Shown in pieces: positions 43,274 to 51,579 of a stretch of 64,000 nt of DNA. Made by a program: the position numbers and the translations under genes. The notes below the pieces were generated by a model. The model was not told where the DNA came from and did not search any database. It saw only the letters and a list, made by a program, of their open reading frames with translations. Within the stretch, counting starts at the first letter, position 1; every line of letters starts with the position of its first letter. Source of the DNA: PWXP01 sp040772845 (GTDB taxonomy: Bacteria; Planctomycetota; Planctomycetia; Pirellulales; Thermoguttaceae). The stretch spans positions 124,001-188,000 of the forward strand of contig JAXGXG010000001.1 in assembly GCA_040772845.1 (NCBI GenBank), read 5' to 3'.

Positions 43274-43361
43274 GTTATTCCACCCCGGCGCCCTTTCCCG
43301 GAAGGGGCATTTCACGAACCCGATCCTAGCCCGTCCAGAGCGGCGCGGCAAGCGGTTCTGG
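43274..43361 (-). repeat. Dispersed repeat R1, partial copy 4 (reverse strand)
   Basis: Read on the minus strand: CCAGAACCGCTTGCCGCG, CTCTGGACGGGCTAGGATCG, GTTC, then hairpin CCCCTTCC/GGGAAAGGG and GGGGTGGAATAACAAG. This is the 3' ~90 bp of the R1 copies at 6679, 9648 and 11040, placed directly upstream of the GNAT gene. Confidence 0.8.
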
Positions 43362-43379
43362 CGCCCGTCATGGCCTCGG

Positions 43380-43540
43380 TGCTCCATACACTCGCCGCGC
43401 GTTTGGGGACTCTCGCAGCGAAGTTGGCCGTATGAGACGCCACAAGCGGGCTGTGCGGTAATACGCATGGGGCGATTCACTGCCGCATAAACACACCTTC
43501 CACGGGCCGACTTGCGGAGCGGGCAAAATCAGCAGGAAAA
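43380..43540 (-). repeat. Dispersed repeat R3, copy 1 (diverged)
   Basis: Shares CCTTCCACGGGCCGACTTGC, GGCAAAATCAG, GCGCGTTTGGGGACTCTCGC and GTGCGGTAATACGCATGG-like blocks with 47988-48247 and 56476-56690. It lies directly next to the partial R1. Confidence 0.6.
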
Positions 43541-43578
43541 CGCAGCTTATACGTCCTATCCGCTTCCGCGGTTCGCGT

Positions 43579-44156
43579 TCACTTGCACCAGGAGCGGACG
43601 ACGCCGACCTGCCGGCGCACGTCGGCGAGGATGTCGTCGCCCACGAGGTTCTCGAGCGTGTACGAGCAGGGGTTGCCCGTGCCGCCATAGTCCTCAACCG
43701 TTACGGTTATCCCGGCGGCGTTCGCCTTCGCGACGAGTTTCCTGAGTCCCTCGCGGATCCGCACGTAATCCGCCTCCTGGTCGCCGTCCTTGGAGAACTC
43801 GTCGGGCACGACCATGATCCGCGGCACGCCGTACTTGACCGCCGCCGCGACGAACTCGTCGGAATCCTTCGCCCGGCGTCGGGGCCGAGGAACTTCGGCC
43901 AGCCGTAGAAGTTGATCGGCTTGAGGCCGGTGTTCGCGAGTTCGGGAAGTTTCGGATCTTTGTAGCTCGACTCGAAACCGGTCACGCCGGCCTCCGCGAG
44001 CAGCGCCGCCGATTCGCCCAGCGAAACGCCTTTCGCTTTCGCGACCTGTACTACCGTGCCCGAAAAAACCGAGATCTTGACGGACTCGCCGCCATTGCAG
44101 ATACAGCACCCGACCGCCAACACGGCCGCCAACAACGAGAATATGCGTTTCTTCAT
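43579..44156 (-). pseudogene. Frameshifted and shortened TIM-barrel (sugar isomerase-like) gene
   Basis: From ATG 44156 the product starts with a signal peptide (MKKRIFSLLAAVLAVGCCIC) and GVSLGESAALLAEAGVTGFE, LKPINFYGWPKFLGPDAG. The frame then degrades; the neighbouring frame carries on with KDSDEFVAAAVKYGVPRIMV, LVAKANAAGITVTVEDYGGT and NPCSYTLENL to 43579. The two parts form the xylose-isomerase-like TIM barrel (about residues 25-150). A one-base shift near 43880 separates them. The C-terminal third is also missing: NPCSYTLENLV joins directly to GDDILADVRRQVGVV. Exported sugar isomerase-like proteins are common in Planctomycetes; this copy is dead. Confidence 0.7.
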
Positions 44157-44479
44157 ACCGAGCTCCTACCGTAAATCGTCCAGACCGTTCAGCAGGGCCG
44201 AAGGTCCTTTCACCTGGGAGTTTCCTTCGGGTTGGCCGGCCGGGGTAGCATTCTAATGCTTCAGGACAAGTAGGCTATAAGCGGAAGAAACCGTGTTCTG
44301 GTCGTACGCAGCCAATCGGTAGTCGGAAGCAAGGCGTCCGCCCAGAAACTTGACCACGCCCAGCGCAACGGCTACATTGACATCGTCGCGCCGTGACGGT
44401 GGCAAACGTCCCTTCGCTGCCGACGGCGGACTGGCCGAAACGGTTGACGTCCCCTATCTCTTGCCGCGAGTAAAGAATC
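44157..44479. other. Divergent intergenic region
   Basis: Between the pseudogene (-) and the GH95 gene (+); no gene or clear site seen. Confidence 0.35.
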
Positions 44480-46903
44480 ATGATCCGAATTGCACCGGCA
44501 ATATGGTTTCAAGCAGTCTCCTTTCTGGCAATCGGTACCGCGTCGCAGTGGACTGCCGCTGGAGACGCCAACGCGACATTGTGGTACCGGCAACCTGCTA
44601 CGAAATGGGTCGAAGCCCTGCCGTTGGGCAACGGGCGGCTGGGGGCTATGGTCTTCGGTGGAACCGAGCAGGAAGCGGCCAAAGAACGCTTCCAGCTAAA
44701 TGAAGAAAGCCTTTGGGCAGGTGAACCGACGGATGCCTATCCCGACCAGTTCACAAAGAACTTGCGCGAAGTCCAATCGCTCGTCCTCGAAGGCAAGATT
44801 GCTGAAGCCCATGCACTCGGGCTTAAGACGCTCCATCAATCGCCTACCTCATTCCGCTCGTACGAACCGCTGGCCGATCTCTGGATCGACATGCCTCACG
44901 ACGGCCGCGTGCACGACTACCGGCGAGAACTCGATCTGGAAACAGGGCTGGCTCGTGTCACCTACCGTATCGGGCAGGTCCGGTTCCAGCGGGAAGCACT
45001 GATTTCGGCCGTCGACGACGTCATGGCAATCCGCCTGAGCACAGACCGACCGGGAGCCCTTCGAGCTGTGATCCGAATGACACGGAAGAAGGATGCCGTC
45101 ATAACGGCCGCAGGGCAGAATCAGTTGCACATGGACGGGCAGATTGTCGACGTGGAAGCACCTGCGGGATACGACGACAATCCGGGCGGCTCGGGACCGG
45201 GCGGCAAGCACATGAAGTTCGCCGGTCGGCTGCTGGCCACCGCCGCCGGCGGCACGATTCGATCGGACGGAGATTCCCTGGTCGTCGACGGCGCGGACGA
45301 GGTGATTATCCTTTTCACCGCAGCAACCGATTATTGTCTCGACAAGATGAACTTCGATCGCGCGAAGGACCCGGCGCAAGAATCGGACCGGCTCCTCGAA
45401 GCAGCCGCCAGGAAACCCTGGTCGAAGCTTCTGCAGGACCATACGGATGAACACAGCGAGCTCTTCAATCGTGTGGGGTTGGACCTTGGCAGGTGCGATA
45501 ACGATGCCCTGTCCACCGACCAGCGACTGGCCGCGGCGCAGCACGGCGACGGAACGCCAGGAATGGCCGCCTTGTACTTCCAATATGGCCGGTACCTGCT
45601 GATGTCCAGTTCACGCCGCCCGGGCCGTCTCCCGGCAAACCTGCAGGGAATCTGGAGCGATCAGATGTGGGCCGCCTGGGAAGCTGATTATCACCTGAAC
45701 ATCAACCTGCAAATGAACTACTGGCCGGTCGATCTGTGCAACCTGTCAGAGACGATCGATCCGCTCGTGGACTGGCTTGAGCAACTCAGCGTGAAGGGCC
45801 ACGTTTCGGCCGACCGTCTCTATGATGCCGACGGCTGGGTCTCGTTTCATGCGACGAACCCGTTCGGCCGTACCACGCCAAGCGGTTCGACCGCTTCGTC
45901 GCAGTTCGTCAATGGCGTGCTCGATCCACTGGCCGGGACGTGGATGGCAATGACCTTATGGCGGCACTACGAGTTCACGCAGGACAAAGATTACCTTCGG
46001 GATCGAGCCTATCCGATCCTCAAAGGTGCGAGCCAGTTTCTGCTCGATGTGCTGGTAGACGACGATGGCGTTCTGGTCATCGTCCCGTCCACCTCGCCGG
46101 AAAACGAGTACATCCATCCCGTTACAGGCAAACCTGTTCGAATTACGAAGGGATCGACGTACCACACCAGTATTGTTCGGGTCATGTTTCAGGCAGTGAT
46201 TAAGGCGTCCGAGATTCTCGATTGCGACGCGTCGTTCCGCAACGAGTTGAAGGCGGCCCTGGCAAAACTGCCTCCAATGCAAATTGGCGCAGATGGAACG
46301 ATCCAGGAATGGATCGAGGATTACAAAGAAAGCGAGCCGGGGCACCGCCACGTATCGCACCTGATTGGTCTGTATCCATTCTCCTTGATTACCGAGGCCG
46401 ATCCACGACTCTGGGAAGCCGCTCGGAAGACGATCGAGCGGCGCGGCTTCGGCGGCGACGTCGGTTGGAGCAACGCCTGGAAGACCTGCTTCTATGCCCG
46501 CCTGCACGATGGCGAACAGGCACACTGGTATTTCCAGCGACTGCTGGGCAAGAATGCCCTACCCAACCTGATGGACGGCATCTTTCCCGGCCGTCTCTTC
46601 CAGATCGATGGCAATCTGGCAGGAACGACGGGAATTGCCGAGATGCTCGTACAATCGCACGCCGGTGATATCGACTTGCTGCCGGCACTGCCCCGTACGT
46701 GGCCGACCGGTTCGGTTACGGGCCTACGTGCGCGCGGTGGGTTTGAGGTCGACGTCGCCTGGCAGAACGGGCGTTTAACCTCGGCCGCAATTCGTAGCAT
46801 TGCGGGTCGGAACCCTACCGTCCGATATGGCGACCAGACGATCCGCCTGGAATTGCAGCCAGGGCAATCCTGCACAATCGGAGCGGACTTGACGCCAAAG
46901 TGA
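44480..46903 (+). CDS. GH95 family alpha-L-fucosidase
   Basis: 807 residues, close to the family length. Signal peptide MIRIAPAIWFQAVSFLAIGT. The N-terminal beta domain has ALPLGNGRLGAMVFGGTEQE and LNEESLWAGEP. The (alpha/alpha)6 barrel has GIWSDQMWAAWEADYHLNIN with the NIN pair, LQMNYWPVDLCNL, the general acid Glu in VPSTSPENEY, and SHLIGLYPFSLIT; the late Asp is in FQIDGNLAGTTGIAEM. All residues known to be needed in GH95 (Asn-Asn, Glu, Asp) are visible. It acts on terminal fucose of glycans in the periplasm or outside. Confidence 0.95.
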   Translation: MIRIAPAIWFQAVSFLAIGTASQWTAAGDANATLWYRQPATKWVEALPLGNGRLGAMVFGGTEQEAAKERFQLNEESLWAGEPTDAYPDQFTKNLREVQSLVLEGKIAEAHALGLKTLHQSPTSFRSYEPLADLWIDMPHDGRVHDYRRELDLETGLARVTYRIGQVRFQREALISAVDDVMAIRLSTDRPGALRAVIRMTRKKDAVITAAGQNQLHMDGQIVDVEAPAGYDDNPGGSGPGGKHMKFAGRLLATAAGGTIRSDGDSLVVDGADEVIILFTAATDYCLDKMNFDRAKDPAQESDRLLEAAARKPWSKLLQDHTDEHSELFNRVGLDLGRCDNDALSTDQRLAAAQHGDGTPGMAALYFQYGRYLLMSSSRRPGRLPANLQGIWSDQMWAAWEADYHLNINLQMNYWPVDLCNLSETIDPLVDWLEQLSVKGHVSADRLYDADGWVSFHATNPFGRTTPSGSTASSQFVNGVLDPLAGTWMAMTLWRHYEFTQDKDYLRDRAYPILKGASQFLLDVLVDDDGVLVIVPSTSPENEYIHPVTGKPVRITKGSTYHTSIVRVMFQAVIKASEILDCDASFRNELKAALAKLPPMQIGADGTIQEWIEDYKESEPGHRHVSHLIGLYPFSLITEADPRLWEAARKTIERRGFGGDVGWSNAWKTCFYARLHDGEQAHWYFQRLLGKNALPNLMDGIFPGRLFQIDGNLAGTTGIAEMLVQSHAGDIDLLPALPRTWPTGSVTGLRARGGFEVDVAWQNGRLTSAAIRSIAGRNPTVRYGDQTIRLELQPGQSCTIGADLTPK

Positions 46904-46986
46904 ATACTTTCGTAGCGCGAGCGTGTTCCGACCTGCAAGATCCGGAGACCGATCAACGTTGCTGCGAGGAAGGGATAGGGTATTTG

Positions 46987-47877
46987 TTATCTCTTTTCGT
47001 TCTGTGCTTTCCAAGCTTCCAGAGCTTCGTCGGGATAGTCGGTCGTGATGCTATCCACGCCCATTGCGTAGAGTTCGGCAAGGCGGGCCGGATCGTGCTG
47101 AACAGTCCAGACCATGACATAAATTCCGCGAGATTTCAGATCCTTGACAATTTCCGGAGTCATGCGAGAGTGCTCAATGTCCACGCAGTTGGTTTTGCCC
47201 GCACGAACCATTCTTTCAATCGCATCTGCAAGTTCCTCGTCCGGAATGTTCTCGCATTTTCCGAGAAGAATGGAAGTAGTGATTTCCGGGCACAATTCCT
47301 TAACCTGATGCGAACCTGAAATGAAAATGACCCGTTTTTCAAGACTGCGAGCCTTTACTGCCGCTACGACATCCTCAACCAGTCCCGGTTTTTTCAGTTC
47401 AATGACCGGAATGCAGTCCGTATCTTTCAGTGCGTCCAAATACTCATCCAGCGTAGCGATTTTCGTTCCGCGGAACTGTTCACCCTTCCAAATGCCTGCG
47501 TCGCTAGAACGCAAGGTTTCAAAATCGTAGTCAACAATTTCACCCAGCATTTTGTTACCGTCGGAATCACGTAGTTTCCGATCCGTTTTGACATCATGGA
47601 AAAGCACAATCTTTCCATCTTTGGAACGCTGGAGGTCACATTCACATCCGTGTGCTCCAGTCTCAACACATTGAAGCACAGCAGGAATCGTATTTTCCGG
47701 CTGAATGGAAGAATGCCCGCGATGCCCGACTACGGGAGCAAGCAGCGGTTTCGGCATTGCTTTCAAATCCACGGCCTCCTGAGCAGCGGCGTTTTGAGAC
47801 ACAAATCCAATCAAAACACCAAACAAAACCAGAAACAGACCACAGGAAACGACATCAGACAAACCTCTTCGAGACAT
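46987..47877 (-). CDS. Glycerophosphodiester phosphodiesterase
   Basis: 296 residues from the Met of MSRRGLSDVVSCGLFLVLFG (signal peptide). Catalytic motifs are GHRGHSSIQPENT (HRG..PENT), GCECDLQRSKDGKIVLFHD (E.D and HD) and PVIELKKPG. Further ISGSHQ, DIEHSRMTP and GVDSITTDYPD complete the TIM barrel. It hydrolyses glycerophosphodiesters, here probably outside the cytoplasm. The gene is AT-richer than its surroundings (45-50% GC in the lines I counted, against ~72% in a line of the fucosidase gene), which suggests a recent transfer. It is opposite in strand to the fucosidase. Confidence 0.9.
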   Translation of the reverse strand: MSRRGLSDVVSCGLFLVLFGVLIGFVSQNAAAQEAVDLKAMPKPLLAPVVGHRGHSSIQPENTIPAVLQCVETGAHGCECDLQRSKDGKIVLFHDVKTDRKLRDSDGNKMLGEIVDYDFETLRSSDAGIWKGEQFRGTKIATLDEYLDALKDTDCIPVIELKKPGLVEDVVAAVKARSLEKRVIFISGSHQVKELCPEITTSILLGKCENIPDEELADAIERMVRAGKTNCVDIEHSRMTPEIVKDLKSRGIYVMVWTVQHDPARLAELYAMGVDSITTDYPDEALEAWKAQNEKR

Positions 47878-47987
47878 GGTGGGATTCCTGAAAAACGGGG
47901 GAGGTGGAACGGAAAATTGCACCGTTTTCACGATGCAAGTTTCCCAAAAGAAACATTAATTCATTTCAATCGCAATGGCTTTGTCTG

Positions 47988-48247
47988 AGGGATAGGAAAT
48001 GTGATGTTTCTCACAGAGGTCAAGCCTAGACAGGAGAAAATGGAAAGTCAAGGCGGCGCAGGCGCGTTTGGGAACTCTCGTGGCGAAATTGGCGGCACGA
48101 GGTGGCACACAAAGGGCATGCGATATAACACACATGGGTCAATGCATTGCCGCACAAACGAACCTTCCACGGGCCGACTCGCCGAGAAGGCAAAATCAGA
48201 AGGTCGCCGGGAACTCGTCCATCTCGACGAAGGTCAGTTCCCCAGGT
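47988..48247 (-). repeat. Dispersed repeat R3, copy 2
   Basis: Begins GGGATAGGAAATG and holds GAGGTCAAGCCTAGACAGGA, GTCAAGGCGGCGCAGGCG, CATTGCCGCACAAACG, CCTTCCACGGGCCGACTCGC and CGTCCATCTCGACGAAGGTC. Read on the minus strand the last part encodes the tail ELTFVEMDEF and a stop (TGA). Copies at 43380 and 56476. Confidence 0.75.
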
Positions 48248-48349
48248 GTGCGGTACCTTTAGTTCGCGCAAAAAAGCACCGCTTTAATTTCGCCTGATGT
48301 CGGGCGTCGGGCTGGAAAGCCGGCCTTACGCGCATCTGTGGGGGCCAAG

Positions 48350-48562
48350 TCACTCGCTGGATAGGTTCACGCGGAATAGGTCACCTGTCAGGGCGACCAG
48401 CGAGAACGTATGTGGGGAGTGAACCCGATCCCGCGGAGCGTCTTTGGCGGCACTCCAGGCGCCAGTACTGTCTCCGAGAATACTGAACAGCACCAGGTAG
48501 ACGCCGAGCCCGGCCACTAGCACTAGGACACGCCAGAGGTGTTTTCCTGGGGCTCCGGGCAC
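48350..48562 (-). CDS. Small membrane protein downstream of sialidase
   Basis: 70 residues from GTG 48562 with a strong RBS (AAGGAG, nine bases before). The first 30 residues include a hydrophobic helix (VLVLVAGLGVYLVLFSILGD); the rest is polar. No family recognised. It follows the sialidase gene on the same strand by 76 bp and is probably co-transcribed. Confidence 0.4.
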   Translation of the reverse strand: MPGAPGKHLWRVLVLVAGLGVYLVLFSILGDSTGAWSAAKDAPRDRVHSPHTFSLVALTGDLFRVNLSSE

Positions 48563-48638
48563 GCTTTCGTGTCTCCTTGGAAAGGGAGGCGAACTGGACT
48601 ACTCGGGAGCAACCGGACGCCCGCTGTGGTTGTCTTGC

Positions 48639-49985
48639 TCAGTTTGCTTGGGTTGTGGCTGTATCGCGGTTCTTCATTGGGCGGCTGATGAGCATCCGCA
48701 GCCGCGAGTTCGGTTGAACGAGTCGCCCGGCGAGAATATCGTCTTCCGTGATGCGCGCCATCAGGATTTCGCCCAGCCGGGACCGCTGGTGATCGTAGGA
48801 GATGAAAACGGTACCGTCCGGCGCTTGGGTACTGTCGGGATAGGAGATACCGTTTCGCTCGTCGAGCATCAGGCCGCCCTTCCAGGTGGCGCCGTCGTCT
48901 TCGGAGAGCCATGCCGTGAGTTTGCTGCGCCCGGTGTGCGAGTCAATCGCTTCGCCGTGCTTGACCAGCAGGAGACGCCCCGAGGCGAGCCGGCGCACGT
49001 GGAACCGGGCGGCCGGATGTACAATGCCCTCGGGCGCCGTGGGCGTGGACCATGTTGCGCCGCGATCGGCGGAAACGCTTTGCATGATTCCCTTACGCGT
49101 CCGGGCCAGCATCCACAGCGAACCGTCTTTACGTTCGATGATCATGGCCTCGTGCCAGCATGGATTGGGGAACGGTCGATGTCCGAGCCGCTTCCAGGTG
49201 GCGCCCTCGTCGTTCGATACGAACACGTTCACGCCGCGATACGGATCCAACTCCGGAAAGAAACCGGGCGAGAAGGGCCCGAAGCCCTTGCTTTGTAGCA
49301 GGTAGGTCGGCAGCAACCACTGGCCGGTGGATAGCACGGTCGGCTTGTTCAGCATGACGCCGTGCCAGATACGCCGCGGCGCGGACCATTGCGGGGCGTC
49401 CGCATCGGGGTTCTCGCAGACGGCGGCCCAGAGCCCGGCCCGGCCGTCATAGTGGTGCATTACCTGGTCGAAGAAGAACCAGAGCCGTCCCTGCGGATCG
49501 GTCCAGAGGGCGCCGACGATCACGCTTCGCGCCACCGGCAGGTTGGGCGACTGGCTATCGATGACCAGGCGCGGCTTGGACCAGGTTTCACCGTTATCGT
49601 CGCTGGTTGCCGCGACCATGAAGGCCCGCGGTCCGTCTTCTCCGCCGACCCATGCCGCCCAGAGCCGTCCCTTCGGCGTTCTTTCAATGCCGATGGTCAT
49701 GCCGTAGTCGAGCTGGTCGTAGTCGTAATCGGGCAGCGGTGACGTATTGAGCTTGGGGGGGAACAGGGCCAGGTCGGCAATCTTCCTCATCGTCTCCGCG
49801 GAGCGATCGCCGCTACGGTAGGCCTCACGGACCTCGGTCTCGTACGCCTGCCGCTGTGCGGCAGACATGGTCGCGAACCGTGCCTCTGGGGGCTGCGCCC
49901 CGGCCACCGATGCGGCAAGCAGGACGACGGAAGCAAAGACTAGTCGCAAGATCGTGCCGTGGGACGCACCAAGGATATTTCGCAT
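48639..49985 (-). CDS. BNR-repeat exo-sialidase-like protein
   Basis: 448 residues from ATG 49985 (MRNILGASHGTILRLVFASV, signal peptide cut near VAGAQ). Four Asp boxes are visible: SDDNGETW, SNDEGATW, SADRGATW and SEDDGATW. They mark a six-bladed sialidase propeller. Lines such as PSPDYDYDQLDYGMTIGIER and the FARTMSAAQRQAYETEVREA preamble are typical of planctomycete BNR proteins, several of which act on substrates other than sialic acid. The frame stays open upstream but the signal peptide fixes the start. With GH95 and the DUF4091-like gene it forms a small glycan-degrading locus. Confidence 0.85.
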   Translation of the reverse strand: MRNILGASHGTILRLVFASVVLLAASVAGAQPPEARFATMSAAQRQAYETEVREAYRSGDRSAETMRKIADLALFPPKLNTSPLPDYDYDQLDYGMTIGIERTPKGRLWAAWVGGEDGPRAFMVAATSDDNGETWSKPRLVIDSQSPNLPVARSVIVGALWTDPQGRLWFFFDQVMHHYDGRAGLWAAVCENPDADAPQWSAPRRIWHGVMLNKPTVLSTGQWLLPTYLLQSKGFGPFSPGFFPELDPYRGVNVFVSNDEGATWKRLGHRPFPNPCWHEAMIIERKDGSLWMLARTRKGIMQSVSADRGATWSTPTAPEGIVHPAARFHVRRLASGRLLLVKHGEAIDSHTGRSKLTAWLSEDDGATWKGGLMLDERNGISYPDSTQAPDGTVFISYDHQRSRLGEILMARITEDDILAGRLVQPNSRLRMLISRPMKNRDTATTQAN

Positions 49986-50168
49986 AGCTGGCCTTTCGGA
50001 TGTAGTTGTCGTACGGGGCGAATCGTCATTATTGACAACACTGCGAGGTGGAGCAACCTCGCCGACCGTCGGATAGGGGAGAAGCTGGAAGTTAGAAGCT
50101 CGAAGCTGGGGACGGGCAACGATACGTGTTCGACTGAACGCGCATCCTGTCGCCCCAGCCGGGACTGA

Positions 50169-50348
50169 GCGGGATTCGCCGAGTCTTTCGCCAGGAACCA
50201 TGGCTATGAAGAGATGCTCCTTCACGCTCGCGAAACGGCCGTGGGATTCTACGAGAAACTAGGATATGCAATCGAAGGCGATCGATTCACCGAGGTTACG
50301 ATACCGCACCTCTCGATGCGAAAGACCTTGCCGGACAGGGAAAGATAG
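50169..50348 (+). pseudogene. C-terminal remnant of a GNAT acetyltransferase
   Basis: No start codon before ATG 50214. The frame reads AGFAESFARNHGYEEMLLHA then RETAVGFYEKLGYAIEGDRF, EVTIPHLSMRKTL and a stop at 50346-50348. The AVGFYEKLGY helix and H..M.K.L end are the last third of a GNAT fold, distinct from the intact GNAT at 42870. The 5' part is lost. Confidence 0.6.
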
Positions 50349-51287
50349 CGGGGAACAAGCGCCGAGACCTCGTCCAATCCATCCTGACGGGCACGTTCTG
50401 CCCGCAGCGGGCGAGTTGCTTTCTTTTCCGGTCCGCCCTGTTCCTTACCGACTTGGAAGCTTGCATCGGCATCAAGCATCTTCGTTGGATCACTGAATAG
50501 CTCCCGCTATCTCCTTTGCGTCGTTGATGGGGCATTGCTTGTGGTGCTCAACGTTACTTGCCGTTTCTTGTTCCCGCCGCCGATAGCCGACATGTGGCTC
50601 TACTACTCAGGCCTTGTTGCGGCATAACAGTGTTGCGCGAGTCTGATCATTCACAAAGCGTGAGTTTGGCTTCGCCACCTCCTTCAAAGTAGACGGTCGC
50701 CTCCTCGGCATCCTCGGGAGCGGGAAACACCATGGCCACGGCGGTTGGTTTCTTTGGCCGGATAGCAGCCCTCTCCCTCCTGCAACCCGTCGCCCGTCTT
50801 CGGGGCCTGTTGGGGTAGGACTTGCCGGCCAGGCCGCGTACTGACGGTGTTTACGCGGCTTTCTGGGGGGCAAATCCCGCGGCACGGACACACCGTCTCC
50901 CCCGCCCCCTGGCGTTACTGGGGGCGCTGCGGCGATCAGAACTCGGACTAGAGCGCTTCGTCGATTACGAGCACGAGAGGGCAAAGGAGCCAGGGGGTGT
51001 TGGCGAAAGCCGGAGAGAGGTAGCGAATGAAAGAGTCGTACGAGGTAAGACCTGGCCAGTCGCCTTGGCCTCGAGTGATGCGTGTCGTCGGACAACCGGC
51101 GAGGCGAAGCGTTCACAGAGGTACAGCCGGGCCGCAGAGAAGAACCGCTAGTCGTCTGCGGATACACATGGCATGGCTGCTCATTTCTCCGTCCAACTGA
51201 TCTCCCACCCACCGCGCGAGACTGCTACAATCTGATGCGGAATCGTTGGAATTGCCTACTCAAGCCACCCAAACAAGGGATGCAAGT
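50349..51287. other. Gene-poor region
   Basis: About 0.9 kb without a supported gene. On the minus strand 50757-50647 encodes PKKPTAVAMVFPAPEDAEEA then VYFEGGGEAKLTLCE and a stop, which could be the tail of an exported beta-protein (fragment, low confidence). Nothing else stands out. Confidence 0.3.
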
Positions 51288-51527
51288 ATGTTCTCGTTGA
51301 TTCGATGGCTGTCCGCTCTGTTGTTGTGTTTGATTGTGATTGGGCTGTTCCGGGGCTGGTTCAGTTACTCCCGTGCCGACGGCGACCCAACGAGTGAACA
51401 GGTCAATGTGTCGGTTGATACGGGGAAGGTAAAGGCCGACGCCCAGAAGGCGGGACAATTGGCGGAAAAGGTCGCTCAACGGATCAAGGACCGCCGTGAT
51501 GCGTTGCACTCCGAAACGCTCAAATGA
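51288..51527 (+). CDS. Small membrane-anchored protein upstream of sensor kinase
   Basis: 79 residues from ATG 51288 (the frame is open upstream, but the first Met of the hydrophobic part is here). MFSLIRWLSALLLCLIVIGL is a membrane anchor; the rest is a charged helix (VKADAQKAGQLAEKVAQRIK) that could form a coiled coil. Unknown family. It precedes the orphan histidine kinase by 52 bp on the same strand and may be co-transcribed with it. Confidence 0.5.
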   Translation: MFSLIRWLSALLLCLIVIGLFRGWFSYSRADGDPTSEQVNVSVDTGKVKADAQKAGQLAEKVAQRIKDRRDALHSETLK

Positions 51528-51579
51528 AGCCACGTGCCTTCGCGGTGAAGGCGTTGTTTGAAATAGGTGGCGAATCGCA

